64,000 bases of DNA from Anodontia alba (Eukaryota; Mollusca; Bivalvia; Lucinida; Lucinidae), in NCBI GenBank assembly GCA_964016985.1, contig OZ024827.1:75774953-75838952 (forward strand), read 5' to 3'. Positions 26,106 to 36,490 of this stretch are shown here, in pieces. The first letter of the stretch is position 1; each line of letters starts with the position of its first letter. The notes below the pieces were generated by a model. It had not been told where the DNA came from. It saw nothing but the letters and a program-made list of their open reading frames with translations, and did no database searches. Both the position numbers and the translations under genes were made by a program.

Positions 26106-26497
26106 TGGTAGTTTGTACCTTATCGAGTCAGTTGTCTGTGTACAGTCGAAGTGTCAACGTCGTAAAGAAAACAGTGAAGCATATTATCAGATCGTTTAAT
26201 AACTTTGAGCCATATAGTGGCAGCTATCTTTCTCGTGTCTCTAGAGAAGATAGGCTTCTTAGAGAGAGAGACTGAAGCAGTCCATTTAAAGTGTTCGAGT
26301 TGTTAGCAATCTATTAGCTGATCAAGGTGCTAGAAATAATCTGGGCTTGAGAGTTGAGCCACTTAGTTTGAGTTCGTCTAGCCTCGTAAGCCAGCTTTAC
26401 TGGTTAGATTTATCAGTAGCTGAGCTTCTATATTTATAGCCAAATTACAGGCGGAAGATCATTTTAACAGCTGAGTGCTAAAGACATATGTTTTTAA

Positions 26498-27236
26498 GAT
26501 ATATCAAGTAGCATATAAGACAGAGCTACCATGAATACCACCAGGCGTTTTCGCTGGGGAACAGCTGATTGGTTTGTTTCAGGCTAGGTAGTTCAACCCT
26601 TATCTTAAATTATCAAAACATTGTGGTCAGACTGGCATGTCAGGAATTGTTTATTGCAATAAGACAGCTGTTAATGAAACTGTGAAATTCTTAGGTCAAA
26701 TAAAATGTCTTCAAAATCAAAGAGACAATTGAAATTTCTAGACAAAGAAAAACGTAATAAACTTAAGGAGAAGATAAGCAGTGGAAAACAATATTATGCA
26801 AAGGAATTTGAGCAGCATTTCTTAAGTGCTACCAGTTATCTGGAACATTTTCCTTGCAGAAAAACATTATTTGATGCTGCAGTTAAAATGGAACATTTTG
26901 TCATGTTCACAGAGCTTCTGCTTCTCCATATCAGTGATATGTTTTCAGAATGTAACAGAAATTCAAATAAATATGCACAGTTTCAAATGTCTTGGTATAC
27001 ATTTTTTGGCAAAATGCTAAATTACAATACAGGTATATTTGCACTGATAAAGATGCTTGTGGTAATAAAACACTGGGAGGGTTCAGCACCTGACACTAAT
27101 GGCCTGGAGAAATATTTGGGAGTAACTGTTAAAATGCTGCCTTCTGACCAATCAGACAATTTTTTGCGGAAGCAGCTATTCCTATGGAGATAATGTAGCA
27201 GTTGGTTGCTCTGTCTAATAAGCTCTTGGATATATC
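26498..27236 (+). mobile_element. TIR DNA element nested in the 5' LTR (with target duplication)
   Basis: The 3' LTR reads through TAAGATATATCTATAAG without interruption. In the 5' LTR, GATATATC occurs twice, at 26,498-26,505 and at 27,229-27,236, flanking about 724 bp of unrelated DNA. The insert ends are imperfect inverted repeats: CAAGTAGCATATAAGACAGA at the left against CAAGAGCTTATTAGACAGAG, the reverse complement of the right end. Over about 26 bp there are three mismatches and one gap. The target duplication is 7 or 8 bp, because one C is ambiguous. That length suggests a hAT- or P-like transposase source. This is inference, because no transposase is seen. Confidence 0.88.
26705..27193 (+). 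CDS. Unrecognised 162-codon ORF filling the nested TIR element
   Basis: The ORF starts MSSKSKRQLKFLDKEKRNK, a lysine/arginine-rich N-terminus, and continues into a mostly helical-looking segment with HFVMFTELLLLHISDMF and a central run (LIKMLVVIKHW). It stops only a few bases before the right inverted repeat, so it is internal to the mobile element and not part of the LTR. Upstream, within the element, TTGGTTTGTTTCAG (near 26,570) looks like a splice acceptor, so this could be a final exon. I recognise no domain. It might be a truncated transposase, an accessory protein or captured host coding sequence. An open frame of this length in otherwise decayed DNA is notable, but expression is unproven. 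Confidence 0.45.
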   Translation: MSSKSKRQLKFLDKEKRNKLKEKISSGKQYYAKEFEQHFLSATSYLEHFPCRKTLFDAAVKMEHFVMFTELLLLHISDMFSECNRNSNKYAQFQMSWYTFFGKMLNYNTGIFALIKMLVVIKHWEGSAPDTNGLEKYLGVTVKMLPSDQSDNFLRKQLFLWR

Positions 27237-27507
27237 TATAAGCAGGTAGCTTCAATTTGACATGTCTTAATGTTCATCTAATTGTTGAATGATTCTATGT
27301 TTCATGAATGATTAAGTCAATCAATGGTCATAAATCAACAGGCAAAGTAGCCCAAAGAAAAAAATCATATATACGTATATACAGATATTTTAACTTCTTG
27401 TCATATCATTGAATTATTTTTTCTACAACGTTTTTGCTGAACTTACGGCTTTGCAATAGGCTCTTGCAGAGTCCTAACTACATCTTAACATCGGTACACG
27501 TTACAAT

Positions 27508-27524
27508 TGGTGGCAGCGGTGGGA
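27508..27524 (+). promoter_or_regulatory. Primer-binding site complementary to tRNA-Leu
   Basis: TGGTGGCAGCGGTGGGA begins two bases after the 5' LTR end. It is the reverse complement of TCCCACCGCTGCCA plus the CCA tail, the 3' end of animal tRNA-Leu(AAG) as I know it. All 17 positions match, which fixes the LTR boundary and the element's polarity. Confidence 0.88.
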
Positions 27525-27569
27525 TATTTATAACTCTTATAGTTGTAACTTACTCACATATTCAGAGAT

Positions 27570-28770
27570 ATGGACAGGTCTGTTGAGTTTGAAAACACAA
27601 TTTAGCAGCTGGCGGACAGGCTGGACGCATTAAGGCGGAAAAGTGAAACTGGCCTTCTGGGCAATGAAATCACACTATTGGAGCGGCAAATTCAAGTACT
27701 GGAATCGCTTTATCTGAAAGTTGGACCTGAACGTTCAGCAAGCAGAACAAAGAGGGTCCTGCCTGATATTCCGAAAGGCAGACCAGATCCAACTTTTAAC
27801 AAACCACCAGAATTGAGTTTGCATGAAATAGGTAGTCCAGACCCCTTGAATAGAGATGGAAAGCTCACACACAGACCACAAACATCAACTCCCAAACCTG
27901 ACACTGGTCCAACTGGGCCGTCAAAGTTCAAAGGGAATCCAAGTGCAAAAATAAAACCTGCAACATTCGATGGCACATCGCATTGGTCAGACTACAAAGC
28001 CCACTTTGATGCTTGCGCAGAGCTTAATGGTTGGAACGATAAGGAAAAAGGTCTCTACCTCGCTGTATTTAAGAGGCCAGGCGCAGGGAGTGTTTGGCAA
28101 TCTAGCATCAAAGTCAAGTAATTATGAGGAACTGGCAAATGCACTACAAGAGCGGTTTGCCCCTCCTAACCAGACCGAACTGTACAGGGTGCAGTTGAAA
28201 GAAAGACGACAGCGAGCCACAGAGGCTTTGACAGAACTTGGTCAAGATATCTGGCGTCTGACTAACCTGGCCTATCCACGGGCCCCTTCAGATGTTCGTG
28301 AAACATTAGCTAAAGAACAATTTATTGATTCTTTACACAGCTCAGACATGAGGCTCAGGATCAAACAGGCCAGACCAACAAATTTTCAGTGCGCCATGCA
28401 GTTGAACTGGAGGCGTTCAACAGGGCTAAGAAAAGACATGAAGAGCAAGGATATATGCGGCAAGCTAATCAACAAGAAGCAGTGTCTGCAGACAAACATG
28501 ATAGTGATTGGAATTTTCTGAAAGATACAACGAAGAGCATTCAGAAATCACTTGAAACATTGACGAAGCAAAACCGTTATCAACATAAATCAGATGGTTT
28601 TCAGTCAAATTTGAAAGCAGGAGGTACTAGCCAACGCGACAAAACGGTACCACAAAGATTCAAGCGCAAATGTTATGATTGTGGTTCTGAAACTCATGTT
28701 AAAAGGAATTGTCCAAAAAATAAGGAAAAGAAGGAGGCTGAAACTAAAGGTCAACAGCACACGAAACAAG
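27570..28770 (+). pseudogene. gag: gag region of the gypsy element (broken)
   Basis: The likely start codon is at 27,570, 65 bp after the LTR. Codon 12 is a stop (TAG, 27,603-27,605). Continuous coding then runs to about 28,080, shifts frame, runs to about 28,390 and shifts back. The middle part (KPATFDGTSHWSDYKAHF, then RFAPPNQTELYRVQL and later RIKQARPTN) has the look of a retrotransposon capsid. A zinc knuckle CYDCGSETHVKRNC (CX2CX4HX4C) lies at 28,671-28,712, as expected at the C-terminus of Gag nucleocapsid. In an intact element, Gag would form the particle that packages the RNA. Confidence 0.88.
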
Positions 28771-28779
28771 TTTCTAGTT

Positions 28780-29130
28780 CAGGGGCAGGCCTCTTTGCTG
28801 ACTGTAAAGTAAATAACATTCCAACTCAGTGTTTGATAGATACAGGTGCAACTTTAACAATAATGTCTTTTTGAATGTGGGAAAGTATAGCGCCTTGTAG
28901 TTCACCAACATTAGAACCCTATGAAGGATGTGTATTTACAGCATCTGGCGACCGCGTCGAAATTAAAGGCAAAACTTCTGTATTTGTTGAACTAGACAGC
29001 ATACATTGTCCATGCAATATACTCGTAGCTAACATAGACTTAGACTTGATTTTGGGACTGAATTTCCTAAAGAAACATAACTGTCAAATAGATGTAGCAA
29101 ATAACAGTTTGAAAGTGCAGGACAAAACTT
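28780..29130 (+). pseudogene. pro: Retropepsin-like aspartic protease region (broken)
   Basis: The catalytic DTGA motif is at 28,839-28,850, preceded by a CLI strand as in retropepsins. LILGLNFLKK further on is the conserved ILG-type motif of the second half. The enzyme would cut the polyprotein. A TGA at 28,872-28,874, only seven codons after the active site, interrupts the frame. The reading frame after it is the same, so this is a point nonsense change and not a frameshift. It directly follows the Gag zinc knuckle, in the usual position. Confidence 0.85.
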
Positions 29131-29559
29131 GCCCACTAAATATGACTGGAAAGATAGGTTGCTATAGAGTTACTATTTCAAATACAGTTGAAATACCATC
29201 AAGGTCTGAAATCATTACAGAAGGCACTGTGCATATGCCAGTCATACGGAAGCAAAATGTAGCTATTGTCGAGCCAATAGACCAGTCTTACATCACTGGA
29301 AAAGGAATTGTTGCCAAAGCCTTAGTTCACACAAATGACAAAATTCCATTAAGACTTCTTAATCCAAGTGAAGAAACTAAGAGATTGTATACTGGAACTC
29401 ATTTGGCAAATGTAAGCCCAGTTTCAAAAGTTTATGATACGGTAAAGACAGATATGTTAGAGATAAGCTCAACATGTGTACCACAACACTTATCAGAACT
29501 TTATGAACGCTCAGTTGATGGATTAACTCCAGAAGAAATGCAAGCAGATTGCAAGGTTG

Positions 29560-30480
29560 TTATGCAAGCATGCTTCTACATTCTCGAAATCAGACGAAGA
29601 CCTTGGACGAACGGGAATTATAAGGCATCAAATTCCAACTACAGAAACTCGACCTATAAAGCAACCTTTGAGAAGAATGCCAATAGGAATGAACCAGGAA
29701 GCAGATAAGCAAATCGATGAAATGTTGAAGAAAGATGTAATACAACCTTCAGTAAGTCCATGGGCAAGTGCAATAGTAATGGTCAAGAAAAAGGATGGGT
29801 CGACCCGCTTTTGTGTAGACTACAGAAAGTTAAATGACATAACAGTTAAGGATGCTTACCCACTCCCGCGAATAGACGACTCACTAGATCAGCTTTCTGG
29901 AGCGGAGTGGTTTTCCTGCGTAGATTTAAATTCAGGATACTGGCACGTCGAGGTAGAGGAGACAGAATTAAAGCTGCGTTTGTGTCGAGGCGGGGCCTGT
30001 TTGAATTTAAGGTGATGCCTTTCGGGTTGTGTAATGCCCCCGCAACATTTAAAAGGCTTATAGAGACCGTCCTTGCAGGATTAAACTGGCGAATGTGTCT
30101 TATTTATCTAGATTATATTATAGTAATTGGCAGAACCTTTGAAGATATGATAAAAAATTTGGATCAAGTATTGCAGAAACTTCATGATGCTGGACTTAAG
30201 CTGAGAAAATGTCAGCTATTTGCCAAACAAGTGGAGTTTCTAGGTCGTGTAATATCGAATAGTGGTATTCAAACTGACCCAAAGAAGACTAATGTCGTCA
30301 GAGACTGGCCTCAGCCGACAAAACTTCATGATGTACGTTCATTTATAGGATTCTGTAGTTATTACAGACGTTTTATACCAAAATTTGCCGAGCTTGCGAA
30401 GCCCTTACACAAGCTAACAGAAAAAGGCCAAAAGTTTGTATGGACGAACGAATGTAACACAGCTTTCGAAAAGCTTAAGA
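29560..30480 (+). pseudogene. pol: Reverse transcriptase domain of the gypsy element (broken, active site altered)
   Basis: Conserved blocks appear in order: VIQPSVSPWASAIVMVKKKD, RFCVDYRKLND, DAYPLPRIDDSLDQLSGA, CVDLNSGYWH, FKVMPFGLCNAPATF and LGRVISNSGI. The frame shifts near 29,620 and 29,975. The catalytic YLDD box reads YLDY (TAT at 30,114-30,116), so the second metal-binding aspartate is lost. With the upstream shifts this copy cannot make active enzyme. The sequence similarity is to Ty3/gypsy and not to LINE reverse transcriptases. Confidence 0.95.
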
Positions 30481-30900
30481 GTAAGATGGTGGAATCACCC
30501 ATTCTAGTACATCCTGACTTCTCCAAGCCATTTATACTTGACACAGATGCTAGCGACCAAGCTATCGGTGGGGTACTCTCGCAGAACATAAATGGTCATG
30601 AGCGAGTAATAGCATATGCGAGCAGAACTTTGTCAAGACCAGAACGCCGATATTGCGTAACAAGGAAAGAGCTCTTAGCATTGGTACATTTTGTCAAGTA
30701 CTTCCGTCATTATTTGTATGGAAAATCGTTTACAGTCAGGACTGACCACGGATCTCTTAGGTGGTTAATGCAGTTTAAATCGGTCAAATCGCAAGATGGC
30801 TGGAAATTCTTTCATCTTATGACATGAAAATCGAACACAGAGCTGGAAAAAGTCACAAGAATGCAGACGGCCTCAGTAGGATTCCGTGTAATCAGTGTGG
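30480..30900 (+). pseudogene. pol: RNase H domain of the gypsy element (broken)
   Basis: This region shows LDTDASDQAIGGVLSQ with the first catalytic aspartate, then YASRTLSRPE, RKELLALVHF with the glutamate, and VRTDHGSLRWL with the later aspartate. These are the marks of the Ty3/gypsy RNase H, which removes RNA from the RNA-DNA hybrid. The frame breaks near 30,795, just before the segment MKIEHRAGKSHKNADGLSR (30,824 on), which is the conserved link to integrase. Confidence 0.92.
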
Positions 30901-31039
30901 TAAGGAAAGCACTTCGCAGGCTGAAACTTCCTCAAGTCGCATAAACAGGATTGCAGAAGATGAGAATGTCGAGTTGAAAGAAATTAAAGTCTTACAAGAA
31001 GAGGACGATGAAATTCTACAAGTAAAAAGTAAAATCATG

Positions 31040-32240
31040 GATAAAAGCAGGTGAAAGACCTGAACACAGTAAGATTGCGGATGGCAGCTATTTCTTAAAG
31101 TCTCTGTGGTCCCAATGGCCAAGACTTGAGCTTAAGAATGACATAGTGGTCCGGAAATGGGATGTTTTAGGAACGGATATTGTCCTTTGGCAAGCTGTTA
31201 TACCAATGGGATATAGACGAGAAGTGCTGAGATATGCTCATGACATAAAGGCCTCGGGTCATCTTGGAGTAAAGAAAACTCTCAGTAAAATCAGACAAAA
31301 ATATTATTGGCCAGGGTTGCAAAACGATGTAAGAACGTACATAGCAGGTTGTGAAAAGTGCTGCAAAAGAAAAGAACCTATTCCAAGCAAGAATGCCCCA
31401 ATGCAAATAATACGAAGTGGCTACCCAATGGAGCGAATAGCTATTGACATAGCTGGAGAATTTCCTGTGACCGAGAGAGGGAATAAGTATATATTGGTTA
31501 TACAAGACTATTATACCAAATGGGTTGAATGCTTTGCCATGCATAACATGGAGTCAGCTACAGTAGCAAAACTATTGGTAAATGAAGTAGTTTCTAGATT
31601 TGGTGTTCCGAATAAGATACATTCTGATCAGGGCAGGCAATTTGAAAGTGTACTTTTCAAAGAAATGTGTCAGTTACTACAAATTGAGAAGACACGTACA
31701 ACAGCATACCACCCCCAATCCGACGGAATGGTGGAAAGGTTTAATCGAACGCTCGCTTCAATGGTTGGTGTGTTTGTAAATGAACACCATTCTGATTGAG
31801 ATGAGTTGCTACCATACCTGACTATGGCTTACAGAAGTACAGAGCATGAAACGACAGGGATGTCACCCAATTTATTAATGTTAGGTCGAGAGACGACAAT
31901 CCTTTAGATCTGGCATTCGAGATGCCACCTGCTATCAAGACTATACCTCGAAATCAATGGGTATGGGAACTACAAGAAAGGCTGGAATCAGCATATAGGT
32001 TAGTAAGAGAACAGACAGGTAAAGCTATGTATAGGCAAAAGAGATATCATGATAGAAAGCTGTCATTTGATAAAGTAGATGAAGGTGAATCAGTTTATGT
32101 TTTATTTCCTGTTAGAAAGGGGATGTTCTAGAAAATGGACTTGCTTCTGGCCTGGCCCATTTAAAATCAACAAAAAGTTTTCAGATGTTCTATTTCAGGT
32201 AGATTGCGGTAGATTTGGTGAAGATCAGATTATTCATATT
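31040..32240 (+). pseudogene. pol: Integrase region of the gypsy element (broken)
   Basis: An N-terminal HHCC zinc domain is visible (HDIKASGHLGVKKTL and GCEKCCKRK). The DDE catalytic core has Asp at 31,446, Asp at 31,626 and Glu at 31,734, a D-x59-D-x35-E spacing. The glutamate sits in the YHPQSDGMVERFNR motif. A TGA at 31,797-31,799 and frameshifts near 31,040, 31,905 and 32,120 break the frame. The C-terminal WPGPF motif (near 32,150) is the GPY/F module of this integrase class. No chromodomain is seen downstream. Confidence 0.92.
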
Positions 32241-32404
32241 GACCGAATCAGGAAAGCAGTTGGTCAGACTTTAGCAGGTGAAGATGAAGAACAATCACAT
32301 TTAGTTTCCGGTGGTGATGCGTTGCCTAGTGAGTCGAACATATTTGATGACGATGACGCAGTAGACGAAGATGAAAGGCCCCGAAGAGTCACTAGAAAAC
32401 CTGC

Positions 32405-33338
32405 ATGGTTAGATGACTATGTTTTTTTCTGCTTTCAGGGAGAAGACGCCGCAAACCAAGATAACGCCTAGAAAACAGCTGAAACCAAGATTTATTTGCC
32501 CGACTTGTAAGGAGAAGTTTTCCACGCAAGAAGAGTTCAAAGACCATGTCTTGGAGTGTGCAACAAAGAGATATAGATGTGATATTTGTGACTCGACATT
32601 TAAGAAGCTAGCATATAAAAATCAGCACATGAAGAGATATCATAAGCAGGAGAAAATAGAGCAGAAAGAGGAACATGGAGAAAAAGACTACTCAGACAGT
32701 GAAAAGGAGAGTAGTAAAGCCGATGATAGTGACAGTGAAAACAGTGACTGTGATCGGGAACCAGTAGATATTATTCTTGGTGATGAGGAAAGTAAGCATG
32801 ATAGTGATAGTGGTTCGGTTAAGCTAGAAACAGCTGAGGATGAAATCGACAGGAGAAAAATCAATGACATAAGAGAGGGCCGTATGATTCGAAAGCGAAC
32901 CCATCCAGACCCGTCATTGCTCCTGTAAAGAAAAGTTTAAAAACTGTAGTTCAGATAAATGAGAGAACAGTCCACAATAAGCAGGAAGAGTCGAGCGGAG
33001 AAGAATCCCAGACAAAAGTTACGTGTTAATCTGGCAACACCAGCAAAAGTGGAAAGGATAGCTCTCAACGTTCAGCAGGGATGGAAAGCCAGAAACAAAG
33101 ACTTAAGCTTCAATTCTCTGTGGAGCAAGGAAAAGACATCAGAAGTCGACAGTCATTTAGCTTAAGTGTTGACGAGGAAGAAATAGTGTCATCAAGTGTC
33201 GTCATCCAGGCTAATAGAGGTTTAGGGACTATGGATTTCAATCTGGATGACTTCGTGTCATCCCAATCCGTCAAGCCTGAAAATATTAACATTAAAGTTG
33301 ATAAGGGGAAACTGGTCATGACTATAAACACTGAGTGA
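32405..33338 (+). pseudogene. Extra 3' ORF with C2H2 zinc fingers
   Basis: After integrase, the frame from 32,413 to 32,928 encodes two zinc-finger-like units: CPTCKEKFSTQEEFKDHVLE ending in Cys (about 32,491-32,559) and CDICDSTFKKLAYKNQHMKR ending YH, a C2H2 finger (about 32,569-32,640). A very acidic, serine-rich stretch (SDSEKESSKADDSDSENSD) and a basic segment follow. Coding signal then continues in another frame to 33,338, ending in a short stretch with INIKVDKGKLVMT. It occupies the place where some retroelements carry env, but shows no signal peptide or membrane segment. A nucleic-acid-binding role is inferred from the fingers alone. It carries at least one frameshift and a stop near 32,930-33,030. 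Confidence 0.7.
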
Positions 33339-33632
33339 TGGAAAACAGACTGTTTCCTTACGTAGGAAAGAGCTAAACTGGGAACTCAGATATTAAGTCT
33401 ATTTCTTTTTAATAATGAAGGTATCATTATGCCCACTGTCTAAAGCGTTTTGTTTTAAACATACACTTCATGTAGGCATCAAAGACGTATATTGCCTATC
33501 AGTTTGTTGTTTTCAGATTATGAAAAAAAAACAACAAAAAAACCACATATATATGTATTAGGTTGTTTTATTGTTTTATCATAAGGGAATGAATAGGATA
33601 CTGCGGAACGCATTACCCGGAGGCGCGGGCAG
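33339..33632 (+). other. Gypsy 3' untranslated region and candidate polypurine tract
   Basis: This is non-coding DNA between the last ORF and the 3' LTR. The bases directly before the LTR (GGAGGCGCGGGCAG, 33,619-33,632) are purine-rich but not a clean polypurine tract. Confidence 0.5.
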
Positions 33633-34710
33633 TGTAAAGAATCCTGCAGTTGCAGATATAGTTTATAAGAATAGAGTTACCTACCGTCAATAAAATATCA
33701 ATTCGTCGGCATCAAAACTGAACTTCGGAAGCGAATTTCTAGTTTATTTTAGTTAGTAGCAGCTTTATTCATGTTTTATTTTCAAAGGCACATGAATCTG
33801 ATATAGTCTCATCGGGGGTTTGATTATCTTCAAGTAAAATAAGCGCTTTATGACAGATTTTCTGGTTAGAAGAAAACACAAATTTTCTGTAGATTCCTTA
33901 TCATGGAAACGGTTGGTTGTATTTGTTTCTATGGTAAAATCAAACAGCTGTCGATCATGAACAAGTGCTCGACGCTGATTGGATAATATAATCTATCCAA
34001 TCAGGAGTCACCAGATTTCAATCCTCCGAGGGAGTATAAAAGCGGTAATTTGTACCTTATCGAGTCAGTTGTCTGTGTACAGTCGAAGTGTCATCGTCGT
34101 AAAGAAAACAGTGAAACATATTATCAGATCGTTTAATAACTTTGAGCCATATAGTGGCAGCTATCTTTCTCGTGTCTCTAGAGAAGCTAGGCTTCTTAGA
34201 GAGAGAGACTGAAGCAGTCCATTTAAAGTGTTCGGGTTGTTAGCAATCTATTAGCTGATCAAGGTGCTAGAAATAATCTGGGCTTGAGAGTTGAGCTACT
34301 TAGTTTGAGTTCGTCTAGCCTCGTAAGCCAGGTTTACTGGTTAGATTTATCAGTAGCTGAGCTTCTATATTTATAGCCAAACTACAGGCGGAAGATCATT
34401 TTAACAGCTGAGTGCTGAAGACATATGTTTTTAAGATATATCTATAAGTAGGTAGCTTCAATTTGACATGTCTTAATGTTCATCTAATTGTTGAGTGATT
34501 CTATGTTTCATGAATGATTAAGTCAATCAATGGTCATAAATCAACAGGCAAAGTAGCCCAAAGAAAAATTCATATATACGTATAAACAGATATTTTAACT
34601 TCTTGTCATATCATTGAATTATTGTTTCTACAACGTTTTTGCTGAACTTACGGCTTTGCAATAGGCTCTTGCAGAGTCCTAACTACATCTTAACATCGGT
34701 ACACGTTACA
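33633..34710 (+). repeat. 3' LTR
   Basis: It begins TGTAAAGAATCC and ends CGTTACA, so it has the usual TG...CA ends. It is 1,078 bp long and uninterrupted. It carries the same CCAAT and TATA boxes as the 5' LTR. It gives the empty site that proves the insertion in the 5' LTR. Confidence 0.93.
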
Positions 34711-35892
34711 CTATGGACACCGCTCTGTCTTTTGGGACCTAGGTGTAATTTTCATAACGAATACTGAAATGTCCATACCGTTACTGTTTATACTGTTACG
34801 TTTTACGTTCATACCGTAGCTCTAGTGTGTAACGGTGCAGACATTTTCATGTTTATTTTCTTGAATATGCACTTTGCTGTATATTCTTGTTGGAGTTATA
34901 TTTTTCTGTGGATTGCTTGGAAATCAGTTGGCATAATCTGCCAAAGCTATGTTTGATCAACAGGTTTATCGTCAGTGTTTTTCCTATTTAATGCCAATTC
35001 AGGGATACCTACCCCGATTGTAACTGTGCTCAAATTATGTTTTTTTGGATCAATAGTTTTGTTGCCAGCGTAAAATATGTCTCTTCTTTTGACTCGATTG
35101 TGCTAAAATTTGCACCTGGACGTATTTTTGTTAACAATGTTCCTACTGAATCCGGATATGCCCTGCATATGCAAACAGTGTAGATACAGATCAGTTCGCC
35201 AACTGATCTGGGTCTGCATTGTTTGTCATTTAATATGTGAATTTGTATTAACAATCTGAATCAAAGTAATCTGATTGGCTGACCATTAGAAGTAGGCGTG
35301 GCATTTTGATTTACTTATCAGGGTTGAGACCTTCCATTTGAAATGTATTCGTTTCCAAGTAACAGTATGTAGATTAAAGGGAAAATGTAAGTCCAAGGGA
35401 CGGAATCAGACGAGAGTTGAGTGGGGGGGGGGGGGGGGTTCAGTCGACCTCGTCCCCCTTCTGCCTATTGACTCAAAGTTTTATTCCCTGTTCACTGGAA
35501 ACTGTGGATGAATTTTTGATACCGTTTTTATCATAAATGTTCACACCCCTTACGCTTTACCGCATATTTATCTTCAAGAAGTTCATTTTACTATCATTGA
35601 ATGTGTGTAAAATTGCTGGGTGAGTGGCAAATAGTGTAGTCCCTGATCCGATGCCACAGAAGTGGCGTCTGATCTGGGTCTACACTGTTTGCACAGGCCA
35701 GTCTGTAAAGTCCGGTTATCTGATCAAATCGAACCCACTCATTAAAAAAATCCTGGATCCACCGCTGGTTTCAAGATCTGTGACACATTACAAGTTGGAA
35801 TAAATAGGCAGGTCGTTTGGATTTATTCAGCATACAATTGCATCATGGTGACATATTTATATATAGTGAAAACAAGAGTATTAAAATAAACT
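34711..35892. other. Intergenic DNA with two hairpin repeats and a poly-G run
   Basis: No gene is seen. Hairpin repeats (GCAAACAGTGTAGA...TGCACTGTTTGC type) lie at 35,171-35,225 and 35,626-35,692. A run of 16 G lies at 35,423-35,438. The rest is unassigned. Confidence 0.6.
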
Positions 35893-36000
35893 AAGGAGCA
35901 AACAGGCTGCCCGATGCAGGACTCAAACCCACGACCACCTGCTTGCAAGTCAGGTGCTCTACAAACTGAGCTAATCAGGCCGACAGTCCTGCCAATCATG
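35893..36000 (-). mobile_element. tRNA-Ala-like SINE head, copy 1
   Basis: On the minus strand, 35,980 down to 35,906 reads like a tRNA. TTAGCTCAGTTTGTAGAGC is the A-box region, an anticodon-like loop CTTGCAA carries TGC (alanine), and GGGTTTGAGTCCTG is the B-box region. The stems are imperfect and a second, diverged copy lies nearby, so I call it a tRNA-derived repeat and not a working tRNA gene. Confidence 0.7.
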
Positions 36001-36103
36001 ACACTCTTTCCCCATCTGATCTTTTAAAAGCCAGGAATCAGCTGAACATACCATCAGTTTCTAGCCTTTCCCGCACTTACCAGTTTACCTCGTAGCCATT
36101 GAA

Positions 36104-36490
36104 GTACACTAAGGAGGAAAAAGTGTGGCCGATGCAGGAATCGAACCAGCGACCCACCTCTTGCACATTACGCGTTCACGCCTATTCAAATATAAAGAAA
36201 ATTTCACCTCCAAAAAACTGAAAATTTTTTAGATAAAAAAAAAAACTTTTTATAATGCTGCTCAAAATATAGATTGTGGGTACTCGTTAGAACCGCCTCG
36301 CCGAGGCGGTTCTAACGAGTACACACAATCTATGTTTCTGAGCAGAAATAAGAAAAATAATGTAAACCCCTGTAAACCCCATTTTACTATATAAAAGTGG
36401 GGTTGAAGGGGGTCAAAATTTTATAGGCATGTTTTCATGATGAAGTCAGGTGCACAACCAATACAGCTGATTAGGCCAACAGTCCTGCTT
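36104..36490 (-). mobile_element. tRNA-Ala-like SINE head, copy 2, split by a MITE
   Basis: The left part (36,104-36,165) has GGTTCGATTCCTGCATCGGC on the minus strand (B-box side). The right part (36,443-36,490) matches copy 1 from the anticodon loop onwards (AGTCAGGTGC, GCTGATTAGGCC, CAGTCCTGC). The 277 bp between them are a family 1 MITE. Copy 1 serves as the empty site. Confidence 0.8.
36166..36442 (+). mobile_element. Palindromic MITE, family 1, copy 2
   Basis: It runs from CATTACG to CATGATG inside the anticodon loop of the tRNA-like repeat. Compared with the empty site TTGCAAGTCAGG, the filled site reads TTGCA...AAGTCAGG, so at most one base (A) is duplicated. Confidence 0.9.

Larger units (their letters stand above)
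25701..27505 (+). repeat. 5' LTR, split by a nested TIR element
   Basis: It matches the 3' LTR from TTTAAAGAATCCTGCAG to CGGTACACGTTACA. Its first bases are TT, where the 3' LTR has the usual TG. It is 1,805 bp long against 1,078 bp for the 3' LTR; the difference is the 0.73-kb insertion at 26,498-27,236. It contains CCAAT and TATA boxes. Confidence 0.9.
25701..34710 (+). mobile_element. Ty3/gypsy LTR retrotransposon, complete in layout but disabled
   Basis: Order: 5' LTR (interrupted), primer-binding site, gag, protease, reverse transcriptase, RNase H, integrase, extra zinc-finger ORF, purine-rich stretch, 3' LTR. This is the Ty3/gypsy order, with RNase H before integrase. The coding region has at least a dozen frameshifts and stops. 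In a 237-bp stretch compared directly (26,042-26,275 against 33,979-34,212) the two LTRs differ at six positions, about 2.5 percent, so insertion was not ancient. The five bases outside each LTR (ACTTT and CTATG) do not match, so no target-site duplication is visible. Confidence 0.93.

Noticed and set aside
26042..26275. 77-codon ORF present twice (also 33,979-34,212)
   Set aside because: It lies in both LTRs across the TATA box, so its repetition reflects LTR identity, not selection on a protein.
32405..33338. An envelope gene after integrase
   Set aside because: No signal peptide, membrane segment or glycosylation-rich ectodomain is visible; the region shows zinc fingers and acidic stretches.
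35906..35980. A working tRNA-Ala gene
   Set aside because: The stems are imperfect, the B box is off consensus and a diverged sister copy lies 200 bp away; a SINE head explains it better.
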